Assembly: GCF_013318015.2 (NCBI RefSeq)
Contig: NZ_CP115842.1
Location: forward strand, 1,983,001 to 2,047,000
Source of the DNA: Agrobacterium tumefaciens
GTDB taxonomy: Bacteria > Pseudomonadota > Alphaproteobacteria > Rhizobiales > Rhizobiaceae
DNA length: 64,000 bases
Direction: 5' to 3'
Numbering within the stretch: the stretch's first letter is position 1; each line of letters begins with the position of its first letter. This document shows, piece after piece, positions 1 to 7,719 of the stretch. A program made the translations under genes and the position numbers. The notes beneath the pieces are model-generated. The model saw only the letters and a program-made list of their open reading frames with translations, was not told where the DNA came from and did no database searches.

Positions 1-1
1 C

Positions 2-952
2 TTTGGTCGCGACAAGTCCGGTCGATCTGATTGGGACACCTTCACGCGCGCCCAGTTCAATATTGATACTCGCACCGACACCGAACTCGGCGCTTTGCGT
101 GGATATATTGGTTTCCAAGGTAACGCCGATAGGGGCGCTAACTCGGTCTCGTCGACTGATGGTTCGTCAGTTTTCGTAGATCAAGCGTTCATTGAGCTTG
201 CTGGTATCAAAGTCGGTAAGTTCACTAGTTGGTGGGATGACGGTCTTTCTGGTGAGACAGACGTGCTCTCCACAAATGCGAAATTTAATTCCGCTCGTTA
301 CATATATGATGCAGGCTCTTTCTGGGCCGGCGTCTCCGGAGATGAACTGGAAGGTACAAGAACCCAGTTCGGCCGTCTCACAGGAGGAACGGTAACAAGC
401 GGGATAACCGGTAAGGTCTACAGTGTAAGAGCGAGGGAGAGCGACAATAACTTCGGTATTGCTGGAGGTCTGGGCGCGAAATTTGGAGCCGCGACGCTTC
501 AACTCATAGGCGGCTACGATACCAAACTCGAAGAAGGTGCTCTTCGTCTGATCGCAACTGCTGATATCGGTCCTGGTAAACTGGGTCTTGCAGGCGTTTG
601 GGCTTCCGGCGCGAATGCATACTACGCTGAGTCTGAATGGGCAGTAGCGGCGGAATATGCTATTGCAGCCTCTGAGAAACTTACAATTACGCCAAGCATT
701 CAATATTCCGGCAACATGGCCAGAACGGGCACCGCTCTGACAGGTTATAGCACAGACGTGTCGGGTGGCGATTTGACTGAGTCCTACAAGGTTACGAATT
801 CGTGGGGCAATGTTGACGAGTGGCGCGCTGGCGTGACTGTAGACTACAAGATCACGGACGGCTTCTCTGCGAAGGTGGGAGCAACTTATGTTGACCGCGA
901 TTTCGTCGCCGAACAATGGACAGGTCTCGTTCGACTTCAGCGCGGCTTCTAA
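2..952 (+). CDS. Alphaproteobacterial porin, 5'-truncated by the window edge
   Basis: Outer-membrane general porin of the alphaproteobacterial (Omp2b/RopA-like) family; it would form a trimeric beta-barrel channel for small hydrophilic solutes. The open frame is already running at base 2, so the signal peptide and first strands lie outside the window; about 316 residues remain. The visible part has alternating amphipathic strands, an early constriction-loop-like stretch FVDQAFIELAGIKVGKFTSWW, and it ends in LVRLQRGF, the C-terminal aromatic expected of a barrel protein. Codon usage is more AT-rich than in downstream genes, which is common for highly expressed porins. A strong terminator follows. 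Confidence 0.88.
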   Translation, partial: FGRDKSGRSDWDTFTRAQFNIDTRTDTELGALRGYIGFQGNADRGANSVSSTDGSSVFVDQAFIELAGIKVGKFTSWWDDGLSGETDVLSTNAKFNSARYIYDAGSFWAGVSGDELEGTRTQFGRLTGGTVTSGITGKVYSVRARESDNNFGIAGGLGAKFGAATLQLIGGYDTKLEEGALRLIATADIGPGKLGLAGVWASGANAYYAESEWAVAAEYAIAASEKLTITPSIQYSGNMARTGTALTGYSTDVSGGDLTESYKVTNSWGNVDEWRAGVTVDYKITDGFSAKVGATYVDRDFVAEQWTGLVRLQRGF

Positions 953-1059
953 TAAATCAAAAAAAGCCTAAACCGGGTTAGATAACTCAGATCCACCCCG
1001 CTCTCGAGCGGGTGAGTGACTAAATCCAGTCAAAGTTCCTGACATGAAAGTCAGGTTTG

Positions 1060-1096
1060 CTCCCCGGAACCCTCCAGGCCGGGGAGTTTTTGTTTT
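1060..1096 (+). terminator. Rho-independent terminator after the porin gene
   Basis: The arms CTCCCCGG (1060-1067) and CCGGGGAG (1079-1086) pair perfectly and are followed by TTTTTGTTTT. A second hairpin without a T-run lies at 994-1014 (CACCCCGCTC / GAGCGGGTG, one bulged C). Confidence 0.85.
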
Positions 1097-1116
1097 GACG
1101 AAAGACCGAACGACTT

Positions 1117-1128
1117 TTTGTCAACAAT
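1117..1128. promoter_or_regulatory. Candidate GntR operator copy downstream of the amidohydrolase
   Basis: TTTGTCAACAAT differs by one base from the palindrome ATTGTCAACAAT found at the island promoters. It lies between the porin terminator and the 3' end of the leftward amidohydrolase gene, where no promoter is obvious. It could be a roadblock, a site for a promoter I cannot see, or chance. Confidence 0.4.
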
Positions 1129-1189
1129 GTCATTGCTGGCAATTGAAAGCGCGTGACGCGTCGACCAGCTTCTAGGCCGCATTTCCATA

Positions 1190-2677
1190 CTACCGGCCAA
1201 GCACCGCGGCGGGCGGCTGGGGAGGGTGCACTGGCTCTTCGAAGGTTCGCAGCAAACGGCCCCAGCCCGGATCATGCATATGCGCTTCAAGACCCGCGCG
1301 GGCGGCAAGTGCCAGTGCCTCTTCCTGTCCAAAGGAGAGAGCCGCATCGACGTCGGTCGTCAGAACACGGCCGTTTTCCATCAGCATCTTGCCATCGACG
1401 AAAACGGTATCGACGTCGCTTCCCAGAACCTGATGCACGAGACGGTGCACCGGCATCCACATCGGCATCAGATGTGGCTTGCGCATGTCGATGACGACGA
1501 CATCGGCCTTTTTGCCAATTTCGAGCGAGCCGATTTCATCTTCCATGCCGATGGCATGGGCGGCGTCGATGGTAATCATTTCGAATATCTTGCCCGGCGG
1601 CAACAGGTAGCGATCGTGATTGTGCAGCAGGTGTTGCGTGAACTGTGCAAGTCGGGCGGTCTGGAGCATATCGAAGTGACGGCTGGGTGCCGCGCCATCG
1701 GTGGTGATGGCGACTCGAATCCCCTTGGACATCATTTCCATGATCGGCGTTGAGCGGCCCGGCGGGGCGTGGGTCACGCGCGTGCCGGTTTCCGCCAGAA
1801 TGTCGATCTCTTCATGCGAGATGCCCCAGCAATGCTGGAGGTGGATATCCGGGCCGAGAAGCGCATTTTCCTTATCCTGAAACGCCATGCGGATTTGCCC
1901 CGCAAATGCATCCGAATGTAGCCTGACGCCCATTTTCCGGGCCGTCTCGCGTATTCGGCGCGCCTGCATGCGGTCGTTTTCCGTTAGTTTCACCGCCTGG
2001 TCGGGGCTTGAAGCGTTGGAGGGTTCCACCGAGGGAACGATGGTAAAGGGTGTCAGAAAAACACTGATGCGTCCGTCTGCCGTTCCGTTCAGGGCGTCGA
2101 TCGTGGCTTCGCTGCCTTCGATCATTTCCTCGAAGCTTACATTTCGGCGCTCCGGAGAGCCGCTTTCCCATCGGGTCACCGGATGCGGCCAGGGCAGGCC
2201 GGAAGGTCCAACGCAGATGATTTCACGAAGCCCGATCTCGTCATAAGCGCGGGCGTGGTTGATGGCAAAGACGGGGTCGTCGGCGCGTGGCATCGAGGTG
2301 ATGATGCTGGCACCTGTCGTCACGCCGGCGCGAAGCCGCTCGATGCCGGATACCAGGCCGTCCGCATACCAGTAATCGCGTGTGACGTAGTGATAGTAGG
2401 TCGGCGTCACGACCTTCATCCACATGGCGTTGGTGTCGGCCGCAATGCTGCGGATCAGCGCGTGCCCTGCATGGCCATGGGCGTCAATGAGGCCGGGAAT
2501 GATGAGTTTTCCCCGGCAATCTATGATCTGTTTGTCGCTGTGACGTGGCGCCAGCTCCGCTGCTGTACCGATGTCGACAATACGGTCGCCCTGAATGGCA
2601 AGGCCACAATCCTCGATGATGCGTCTTTCGCGATCCACCGTCACCATCGTGCCGTGCAGCAGCAGAAAATTCCCCAT
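1190..2677 (-). CDS. Amidohydrolase (cytosine deaminase/chlorohydrolase-like)
   Basis: Metal-dependent hydrolase of the amidohydrolase superfamily (COG0402 type), 495 residues, usual length. It should hydrolyse or deaminate a C-N bond in a heterocycle or cyclic amide in the cytoplasm. Metal residues can be read: H67 and H69 in DAHGHAGH, H254 in LHSDAF, H282 in HCWG, and D327 in TTDGAAPS. A short N-terminal composite beta-sandwich strand set (GTMVTVDRERRII) and the matching C-terminal part frame the TIM barrel. It is transcribed divergently from the ABC binding-protein gene, and the shared intergenic region holds the double operator at 2740-2763. The exact substrate cannot be read from sequence. 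Confidence 0.85.
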   Translation of the reverse strand: MGNFLLLHGTMVTVDRERRIIEDCGLAIQGDRIVDIGTAAELAPRHSDKQIIDCRGKLIIPGLIDAHGHAGHALIRSIAADTNAMWMKVVTPTYYHYVTRDYWYADGLVSGIERLRAGVTTGASIITSMPRADDPVFAINHARAYDEIGLREIICVGPSGLPWPHPVTRWESGSPERRNVSFEEMIEGSEATIDALNGTADGRISVFLTPFTIVPSVEPSNASSPDQAVKLTENDRMQARRIRETARKMGVRLHSDAFAGQIRMAFQDKENALLGPDIHLQHCWGISHEEIDILAETGTRVTHAPPGRSTPIMEMMSKGIRVAITTDGAAPSRHFDMLQTARLAQFTQHLLHNHDRYLLPPGKIFEMITIDAAHAIGMEDEIGSLEIGKKADVVVIDMRKPHLMPMWMPVHRLVHQVLGSDVDTVFVDGKMLMENGRVLTTDVDAALSFGQEEALALAARAGLEAHMHDPGWGRLLRTFEEPVHPPQPPAAVLGR

Positions 2678-2707
2678 TTCGTCCTCTCCCTCATTGAAGT
2701 GCAGCTT

Positions 2708-2735
2708 GTATCCAGAACCTGGCGATTTTGGATAC
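2708..2735. repeat. Inverted repeat next to the island operator
   Basis: GTATCCA (2708-2714) and TGGATAC (2729-2735) form a perfect 7-bp inverted repeat with a 14-base spacer in the divergent promoter region, just left of the GntR-type operator. It may be a second regulator's site. Confidence 0.4.
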
Positions 2736-2739
2736 GATA

Positions 2740-2763
2740 ATTGTCAACAATATTATTGACAAT
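2740..2763. promoter_or_regulatory. Double operator between divergent amidohydrolase and ABC genes
   Basis: Two adjacent palindromes, ATTGTCAACAAT (2740-2751) and ATTATTGACAAT (2752-2763), fit the core ATTGTNNACAAT; the second has one mismatch. TTGT..ACAA half-sites are typical for GntR/FCD repressors, and the only GntR/FCD gene in the window (11204-11881) carries the same site in its own promoter region. The position suggests control of both divergent transcripts. Confidence 0.7.
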
Positions 2764-2845
2764 ACGCCTGTGCGAAACAATACTCCGCCTTGTCCGGCCG
2801 GTAGGTCTGCCGGCTATCCAATGATTTATAAAAAGGGGGGATCAA

Positions 2846-4411
2846 ATGTCCCGAATTAGAAGTTTCGTTCTGGCCGCCATGGCCGCCGCCGCCATTGCCG
2901 TTCCCGCAAACGCAGAAACCTTGCGTTGGGGCGGCCGCGCGGATCTTTACTCGCTTGATCCGTATTCGGTGCCTTCCACCTCCAACCTCGCCTTTCTCAA
3001 TCATATCTATGAAGGGCTGGTGCGTTACGGGCCGGACTTCAAGATTGAGCCGGCGCTTGCGACGGAGTGGAAACTTGTTGATGAAAAAACATGGCGTTTC
3101 ACCCTGCGCAAAGGTGTGAAGTTCCACGACGGTGCTGAGTTTACCGCTGACGATGTCGTTGCATCTTTCACGCGCGCTTCGGATGCCACCTCGCCATTGC
3201 GCGGCAATATTCCGGTTTTCGCCGGCGTGAAGAAGGTCGATGATTACACCGTCGATCTGAACGTCACCGCGCCCACCTCGCTTTTCCTCAACGACATCAC
3301 AAATATCTTCATCTTCAATGCCAAGTGGTTGAAAGATAACAACAGCGAAAAGCCGACCGACTTCGCTTCCAAGGTCGATGGCTACACGACGATGCACACC
3401 AACGGCACCGGCCCGTTCAAGCTTGAGAGCCGCGTTCCCGATAGCAAAACGGTTCTTGTCGCGAACGATTCCTGGTGGGATCAGAAAAAACACAATCTCG
3501 ATCGCATCGAATTCGTGCCGATTGCCTCGGCCGCAACCCGCGTTGCAGCTTTGCTCTCCGGCGAAATCGACCTGATCGATTCCGCGCCGATCCAGGATCT
3601 GCCGCGTCTGGAATCCTCGCCCAACATCACGGTGAAGAAGCGCACCGAGCTGCGCACGCTGTTCATCGGCTTCAATCGCCGCGAAAAGCTGGAAGACGGC
3701 AAGCCTAACCCGTTCAACGATCTTCGCGTTCGCCAGGCATTCGAGGCGTCGATCGATCGTGATCTCATCAACAAGAAGGTCATGCGCGATCTTGCAAGAC
3801 CGTCCGGCTCGCTTATTGCGCCTGAGATTGCGGGTTACGCCAAGTCGCTTGATACCTACCAGCCTGCCGATCCGGCAAAGGCGCAGAAGCTGCTTGCCGA
3901 TGCAGGTATGAAGAACCTTGCATTCACCTATACCTGCATGAATGACGAAAGCATCAACGAGGAAGACATCTGCTCCGGCGTTGCCAACATGCTCAAACGC
4001 GGCGGTTTCCAGCCGACAATCGACATCGCCCCGCGTTCGGTACAGTCTCCCAAGCGCAATGGTGGCAAGGCCGATGTCTTCAACCTCAGCTGGGCGAACG
4101 AGCCCACGCTCGATGCCTTCTCGTTCCTGTCGCAGATCCTGTCGACCCGCAAGGGCGCGATGGGCGTATCCAACTATGGCGGCTGGTCTAACCCCGAGAT
4201 CGACAAGCTGGTGGATCAGGCAGCACACGAGCAGGACAATAACAAGCGTCTCGCGCTTGAAGAAGCTGCATTGAAAATAGCCAAGGACGAGACGATGCTT
4301 GTTCCGCTGCACCAGCAGCCAATCGCCTGGGCCATGCTCGGAAAGGTCAAGAGCGTTGATTTCCGCGCCGACAACAAGCCGCGCCACTGGCTGACTCAGG
4401 TCGGCAAGTAA
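2846..4411 (+). CDS. ABC transporter substrate-binding protein (peptide/opine/nickel family)
   Basis: Periplasmic solute receptor of the SBP_bac_5 (DppA/OppA) family, 521 residues, full length. Residues 1-24 form a signal peptide (positive MSRIR, Ala-rich core, cleavage after PANA). The mature protein shows the family pattern: WRFTLRKGVKFHDGAEFTAD near residue 93, then LNDLRVRQAFEASIDRD-like helices in domain II. The start is preceded by a strong AGGGGGG ribosome site. It heads the operon that encodes its own permeases and ATPases and two amidohydrolases, so the cargo is probably the substrate of those enzymes. Peptide-family receptors also carry opines, heterocycles and other amides, so the cargo is not assigned. 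Confidence 0.9.
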   Translation: MSRIRSFVLAAMAAAAIAVPANAETLRWGGRADLYSLDPYSVPSTSNLAFLNHIYEGLVRYGPDFKIEPALATEWKLVDEKTWRFTLRKGVKFHDGAEFTADDVVASFTRASDATSPLRGNIPVFAGVKKVDDYTVDLNVTAPTSLFLNDITNIFIFNAKWLKDNNSEKPTDFASKVDGYTTMHTNGTGPFKLESRVPDSKTVLVANDSWWDQKKHNLDRIEFVPIASAATRVAALLSGEIDLIDSAPIQDLPRLESSPNITVKKRTELRTLFIGFNRREKLEDGKPNPFNDLRVRQAFEASIDRDLINKKVMRDLARPSGSLIAPEIAGYAKSLDTYQPADPAKAQKLLADAGMKNLAFTYTCMNDESINEEDICSGVANMLKRGGFQPTIDIAPRSVQSPKRNGGKADVFNLSWANEPTLDAFSFLSQILSTRKGAMGVSNYGGWSNPEIDKLVDQAAHEQDNNKRLALEEAALKIAKDETMLVPLHQQPIAWAMLGKVKSVDFRADNKPRHWLTQVGK

Positions 4412-4420
4412 TCCGGAATA

Positions 4421-4459
4421 TCAGGGAGGCATTGGGCATTTCGCTGAACGCCTCCCTGA
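4421..4459 (+). terminator. Long hairpin between binding-protein and permease genes
   Basis: TCAGGGAGGC (4421-4430) and GCCTCCCTGA (4450-4459) are perfectly complementary over 10 bp with a 19-base loop and no T-run. In binding-protein operons such hairpins usually protect the 3' end of the receptor mRNA or act as partial terminators, giving more receptor than permease. Confidence 0.65.
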
Positions 4460-4478
4460 ATGCTCCGCTGCCGGTGCA

Positions 4479-4490
4479 ATTGTTGACAAT
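4479..4490. promoter_or_regulatory. Candidate GntR operator upstream of the permease gene
   Basis: ATTGTTGACAAT is the reverse complement of ATTGTCAACAAT and matches the core ATTGTNNACAAT exactly. It lies 93 bases before the permease start and just after the intergenic hairpin, which suggests an internal, separately controlled promoter. Confidence 0.6.
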
Positions 4491-4582
4491 GTTACGGGCG
4501 CATGCGGCCCGTACCCCGTCTCTTGCAAAAATGGGCAAACCTGCCTGCCTTTTGGCCACGGGTTTGCATCCGAGAGGTTACA

Positions 4583-5551
4583 ATGCTGGTTTTCATCATC
4601 AAGCGTATGGGAAATGCCATTCTGGTCATGCTTTCCGTCGCGCTTATTGCATTTCTCATTTTCAGGCTTGCCGGAGACCCCGTCGAGTTGATGGTGGGGG
4701 AGCAGACGTCGCAGGAAGATCGCGCCGCCTTGCGTGAGCGTCTTGGTCTTAACGACAGTCTGCCAACGCAATATCTGCGGTTTGTCAAAGATGCCGCCCA
4801 GGGCAATTTCGGCGTTTCCTATCGCAACGGCCAGCAGGTGCTGCCGCTGATCGCGGAGCGGTTTCCGGCCACGCTGGAACTGGTTCTGGTGGCCACGATC
4901 ATATCACTTGTCGTCGGCCTGCCGCTTGGGGTGCTGACGGCGATCAGGCGCGGAAAGTGGTATACGGAGGGCCTGCAATTCCTGTCGATTGTCGGCGTCT
5001 CGCTGCCAAGTTTCGTTGTCGGCATTCTGCTTATTCTCGTCTTTTCGGTCAGCCTCGGCTGGGCGCCGGCCTTTGGTCGCGGTGATGTCGTGCAGCTCGG
5101 CTGGTGGTCCACCGGCCTGCTCACCTCATCGGGGCGTGCCGCACTCATTCTGCCTGCCATCGCGCTCTCGCTTTACCAGATCACGCTTGTCATGCGTCTG
5201 GTCCGCGCCGAGATGCTGGAGGTGCTGCGGTCCGATTTCGTGAAGTTCGCCCGTGCACGCGGCATTCCCCGCTGGCGCATTTATTTCCGCCATGCGCTGC
5301 GCAACTGTCTTATGCCTGTTGTGACGCTGACGACGATGAATGTCGGTTCGCTCATCGCTTTTGCGCTCATCACGGAGACAGTGTTTCAGTGGCCGGGCAT
5401 GGGCATGCTGTTCATACAGGCGGTGACGTTTCTCGATATCCCCGTCATGGCGGCCTATCTCTGCATCATTTCCTTCATCTTCGTTGTCCTCAACACGTTC
5501 GTCGACATTGCCTATGCGGTGATCGATCCGCGTCTGCGCACTGCGCGCTAA
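4583..5551 (+). CDS. ABC transporter permease, DppB type
   Basis: First inner-membrane subunit of the dipeptide-type importer, 322 residues with six predicted membrane segments. The start is the ATG at 4583 (MLVFIIKRMGNAILV), because GAGAGG precedes it by 5 bases and upstream codons read as non-coding leader. The first helix follows the usual RM.N...V pattern, and the coupling (EAA) loop EMLEVLRSDFVKFARARGI contacts the ATPases. The operon continues 18 bases downstream with the partner permease. Confidence 0.92.
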   Translation: MLVFIIKRMGNAILVMLSVALIAFLIFRLAGDPVELMVGEQTSQEDRAALRERLGLNDSLPTQYLRFVKDAAQGNFGVSYRNGQQVLPLIAERFPATLELVLVATIISLVVGLPLGVLTAIRRGKWYTEGLQFLSIVGVSLPSFVVGILLILVFSVSLGWAPAFGRGDVVQLGWWSTGLLTSSGRAALILPAIALSLYQITLVMRLVRAEMLEVLRSDFVKFARARGIPRWRIYFRHALRNCLMPVVTLTTMNVGSLIAFALITETVFQWPGMGMLFIQAVTFLDIPVMAAYLCIISFIFVVLNTFVDIAYAVIDPRLRTAR

Positions 5552-5569
5552 CCGAAGGGAGCCGGTTTC

Positions 5570-6520
5570 ATGGCCACAGACCTTCCGCAAACGGCAAAAC
5601 CTGCCCGCCCGTCGCTCATCAAGCGCATACGCAACAGCGATCTCTACTGGTCGTTCAGCCACAGCAAATCGGCCAAGATCAGCGCGCTGATCCTTGCAGT
5701 CCTCATCCTCGCCGCCGTTTTCGCGCCCCTGATCGCACCGCAGAACCCTTATGACGGCGCGTCGCTCGACATGTGGAAGGCCGAACTGCCGCCGGTGTGG
5801 CAGGAGGGCGGCGAATGGCCCTTTCTGCTCGGCACGGATACGCAAGGGCGCGACATGCTCTCCGCTATCCTCTACGGCACGCGCATATCGATCGTGATCG
5901 GTGTTGCCTCGGTAGCACTTTCCCTGGTCATCGGCATGACTGCCGGGCTTGTGGCCGGTTATTTTGGCGGTTTTGCCGATAATCTCCTGATGCGCATCGG
6001 CGATATCACGCTCTCCATTCCGACAATTCTGGTGGCAATTCTCGTCTCCACGGTCGTCAGACAGATGCTTCCGGACAATCTTCGCGAGGTCGGCGCATCT
6101 GCCGTGCTCATTCTCGCCATCGCGCTTTCCGCCTGGGTGCAATATGCGCGCACCGTGCGTGCCCAGGCGATTGTCGAAACCGGCAAGGACTATGTGCAGG
6201 CGGCGAAGCTGATCGGCGTTCCCGCGCGCCGCATCATGGCAAACCATATTCTGCCCAATACTCTGACGCCGATCATGGTTGCCGCCACGCTCAACTTCGG
6301 CATGGCGATCCTGACCGAAGCGACGTTGTCGTTCCTCGGCATCGGCATGCCACCCAGCCAGCCGTCGCTCGGAACGCTGATCCGCATCGGCAACCAGTTC
6401 CTGTTTTCCGGTTCCTGGTGGATCGTGTTGTTTCCCGTTTTCCAGCTCTGCCTGCTCGTCGTCACCGTCAACCTTCTGGGTGACTGGCTGCGCGATGCGC
6501 TCAATCCGAAACTGAGGTGA
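5570..6520 (+). CDS. ABC transporter permease, DppC type
   Basis: Second permease of the importer, 316 residues, with a cytoplasmic N-terminus, a first helix at about 42-62 and the C-terminal BPD_transp_1 domain. The coupling loop AQAIVETGKDYVQAAKLIGV is present. LLGTDTQGRDMLS near residue 86 is the conserved DppC/OppC periplasmic motif. It should pair with the upstream DppB-type subunit. Its stop codon lies just before the start of the next amidohydrolase gene, which suggests translational coupling. Confidence 0.92.
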   Translation: MATDLPQTAKPARPSLIKRIRNSDLYWSFSHSKSAKISALILAVLILAAVFAPLIAPQNPYDGASLDMWKAELPPVWQEGGEWPFLLGTDTQGRDMLSAILYGTRISIVIGVASVALSLVIGMTAGLVAGYFGGFADNLLMRIGDITLSIPTILVAILVSTVVRQMLPDNLREVGASAVLILAIALSAWVQYARTVRAQAIVETGKDYVQAAKLIGVPARRIMANHILPNTLTPIMVAATLNFGMAILTEATLSFLGIGMPPSQPSLGTLIRIGNQFLFSGSWWIVLFPVFQLCLLVVTVNLLGDWLRDALNPKLR

Positions 6521-6525
6521 GTTCC

Positions 6526-7719
6526 ATGTACGATCTTCTGCTCCGCAACGTCAGGCCCATGGCGGGCGACACCTGCGATATTCTGGTAAGACAGGGAAAG
6601 ATTGCCGGTTTTGGAAAGTTCGAGGCCGAACCCGGCATGGCGGTCGAGGATGGCAACGGTGCAATCGTCGCGCCCGGTCTCATCGATGCACACACCCATC
6701 TCGACAAGACGACATGGGGCATGCCCTGGCATGAGAACAACCGTGCCGCCATCCTGCGCGGACGGATCGATTTCGAGCGCGAGAACCGCACCCAGATCGG
6801 TATCGATCCGCACCGCCAGTCCATGCGCCACGCCATCGGCCTTGCTGCAAACGGCGGCACGCATATCCGCAGCCATGTGGATATCGATCCGACCCACGGC
6901 CTGAAGCTTGTCGAAGGCATATGGGAAACACGTGAGAAGCTGAAAGGCATCATCGACATCGAGGTCGTTGCCTTCCCGCAGTCCGGCGTCATGGTCATGC
7001 CCGGCACGGTGGAGTTGCTGGACGAGGCCCTGAAACAGGGATGCGAAGTCCTTGGCGGCATCGATCCCTGCGGCATCGATCGCGATCCCAAAGGTCAGCT
7101 CGATATCCTCTTTCAACTCGCGGTCAGGCACGGCGTGCCGATCGACATTCACCTGCATGAGGCTGCCGATCTCGGCGCCTTCACGATGGAGCTGATCTTC
7201 GAGCGTATTCGTGCCAATGGCATGGAAGGCAAGGTCGCAATCAGCCACGCCTTTGCGCTGGGCATGAATGATTACATCAGGGTCGGCAAGCTGATCGATG
7301 AAATCGCCCGGCTCGATGTGGCGATCCTGACGACGGGCGCGCCCTCGGCAACCGTGCCGTCGATCATGCGGCTGAAGGAAGCCGGCGTTCGCGTTGGCGG
7401 CGGTTGTGACGGCATTCGCGATACCTGGGGACCCTGGGGTCAGCCGGATATGCTCGACCGGGCCAAGATCATCGGCATGAAGAACGGCTTGCGCTCGGAT
7501 ATCGAGCTTGCGCATGTCCTCCATGTCGTCTCGCAGGGCGGTGCCGATGTCATGGGCCTCAAGGATTACGGTCTTGAGGTTGGCTGTGACGCAGACTTCA
7601 CGCTGCTGACCGGCGAAACATTGGCCCATGCCGTTGTCGATGTCGCGCCGCGGCCGCTGGTCGTAAAGGGCGGACGCGTGACCGCCAGAGGCGGCAAGGC
7701 GGTGGTGGAGGCACCATGA
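6526..7719 (+). CDS. Amidohydrolase, cytosine deaminase/AtzC-like
   Basis: 397-residue amidohydrolase of the cytosine deaminase branch. Motifs in order: H56 and H58 in DAHTHLDKT, HVDID near 121, IHLHEA near 205, ISHAFALG near 237, and GCDGIRDTWGPWG near 302, the D.W.P.G signature of cytosine deaminase and N-isopropylammelide hydrolase. I chose the ATG at 6526 because GAGGTG lies 6 bases upstream; a GTG at 6517 is in frame. The gene sits between permease and ATPase genes of a peptide-type importer, so it likely acts on the imported compound or its product. Cytosine itself is only one of several possible substrates. Confidence 0.87.
   Translation: MYDLLLRNVRPMAGDTCDILVRQGKIAGFGKFEAEPGMAVEDGNGAIVAPGLIDAHTHLDKTTWGMPWHENNRAAILRGRIDFERENRTQIGIDPHRQSMRHAIGLAANGGTHIRSHVDIDPTHGLKLVEGIWETREKLKGIIDIEVVAFPQSGVMVMPGTVELLDEALKQGCEVLGGIDPCGIDRDPKGQLDILFQLAVRHGVPIDIHLHEAADLGAFTMELIFERIRANGMEGKVAISHAFALGMNDYIRVGKLIDEIARLDVAILTTGAPSATVPSIMRLKEAGVRVGGGCDGIRDTWGPWGQPDMLDRAKIIGMKNGLRSDIELAHVLHVVSQGGADVMGLKDYGLEVGCDADFTLLTGETLAHAVVDVAPRPLVVKGGRVTARGGKAVVEAP

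Noticed and set aside
2753..4387. Long open frame antisense to the ABC receptor gene
   Set aside because: It mirrors the codon pattern of the receptor gene, has no family motifs and no ribosome site; it is a GC-bias shadow.
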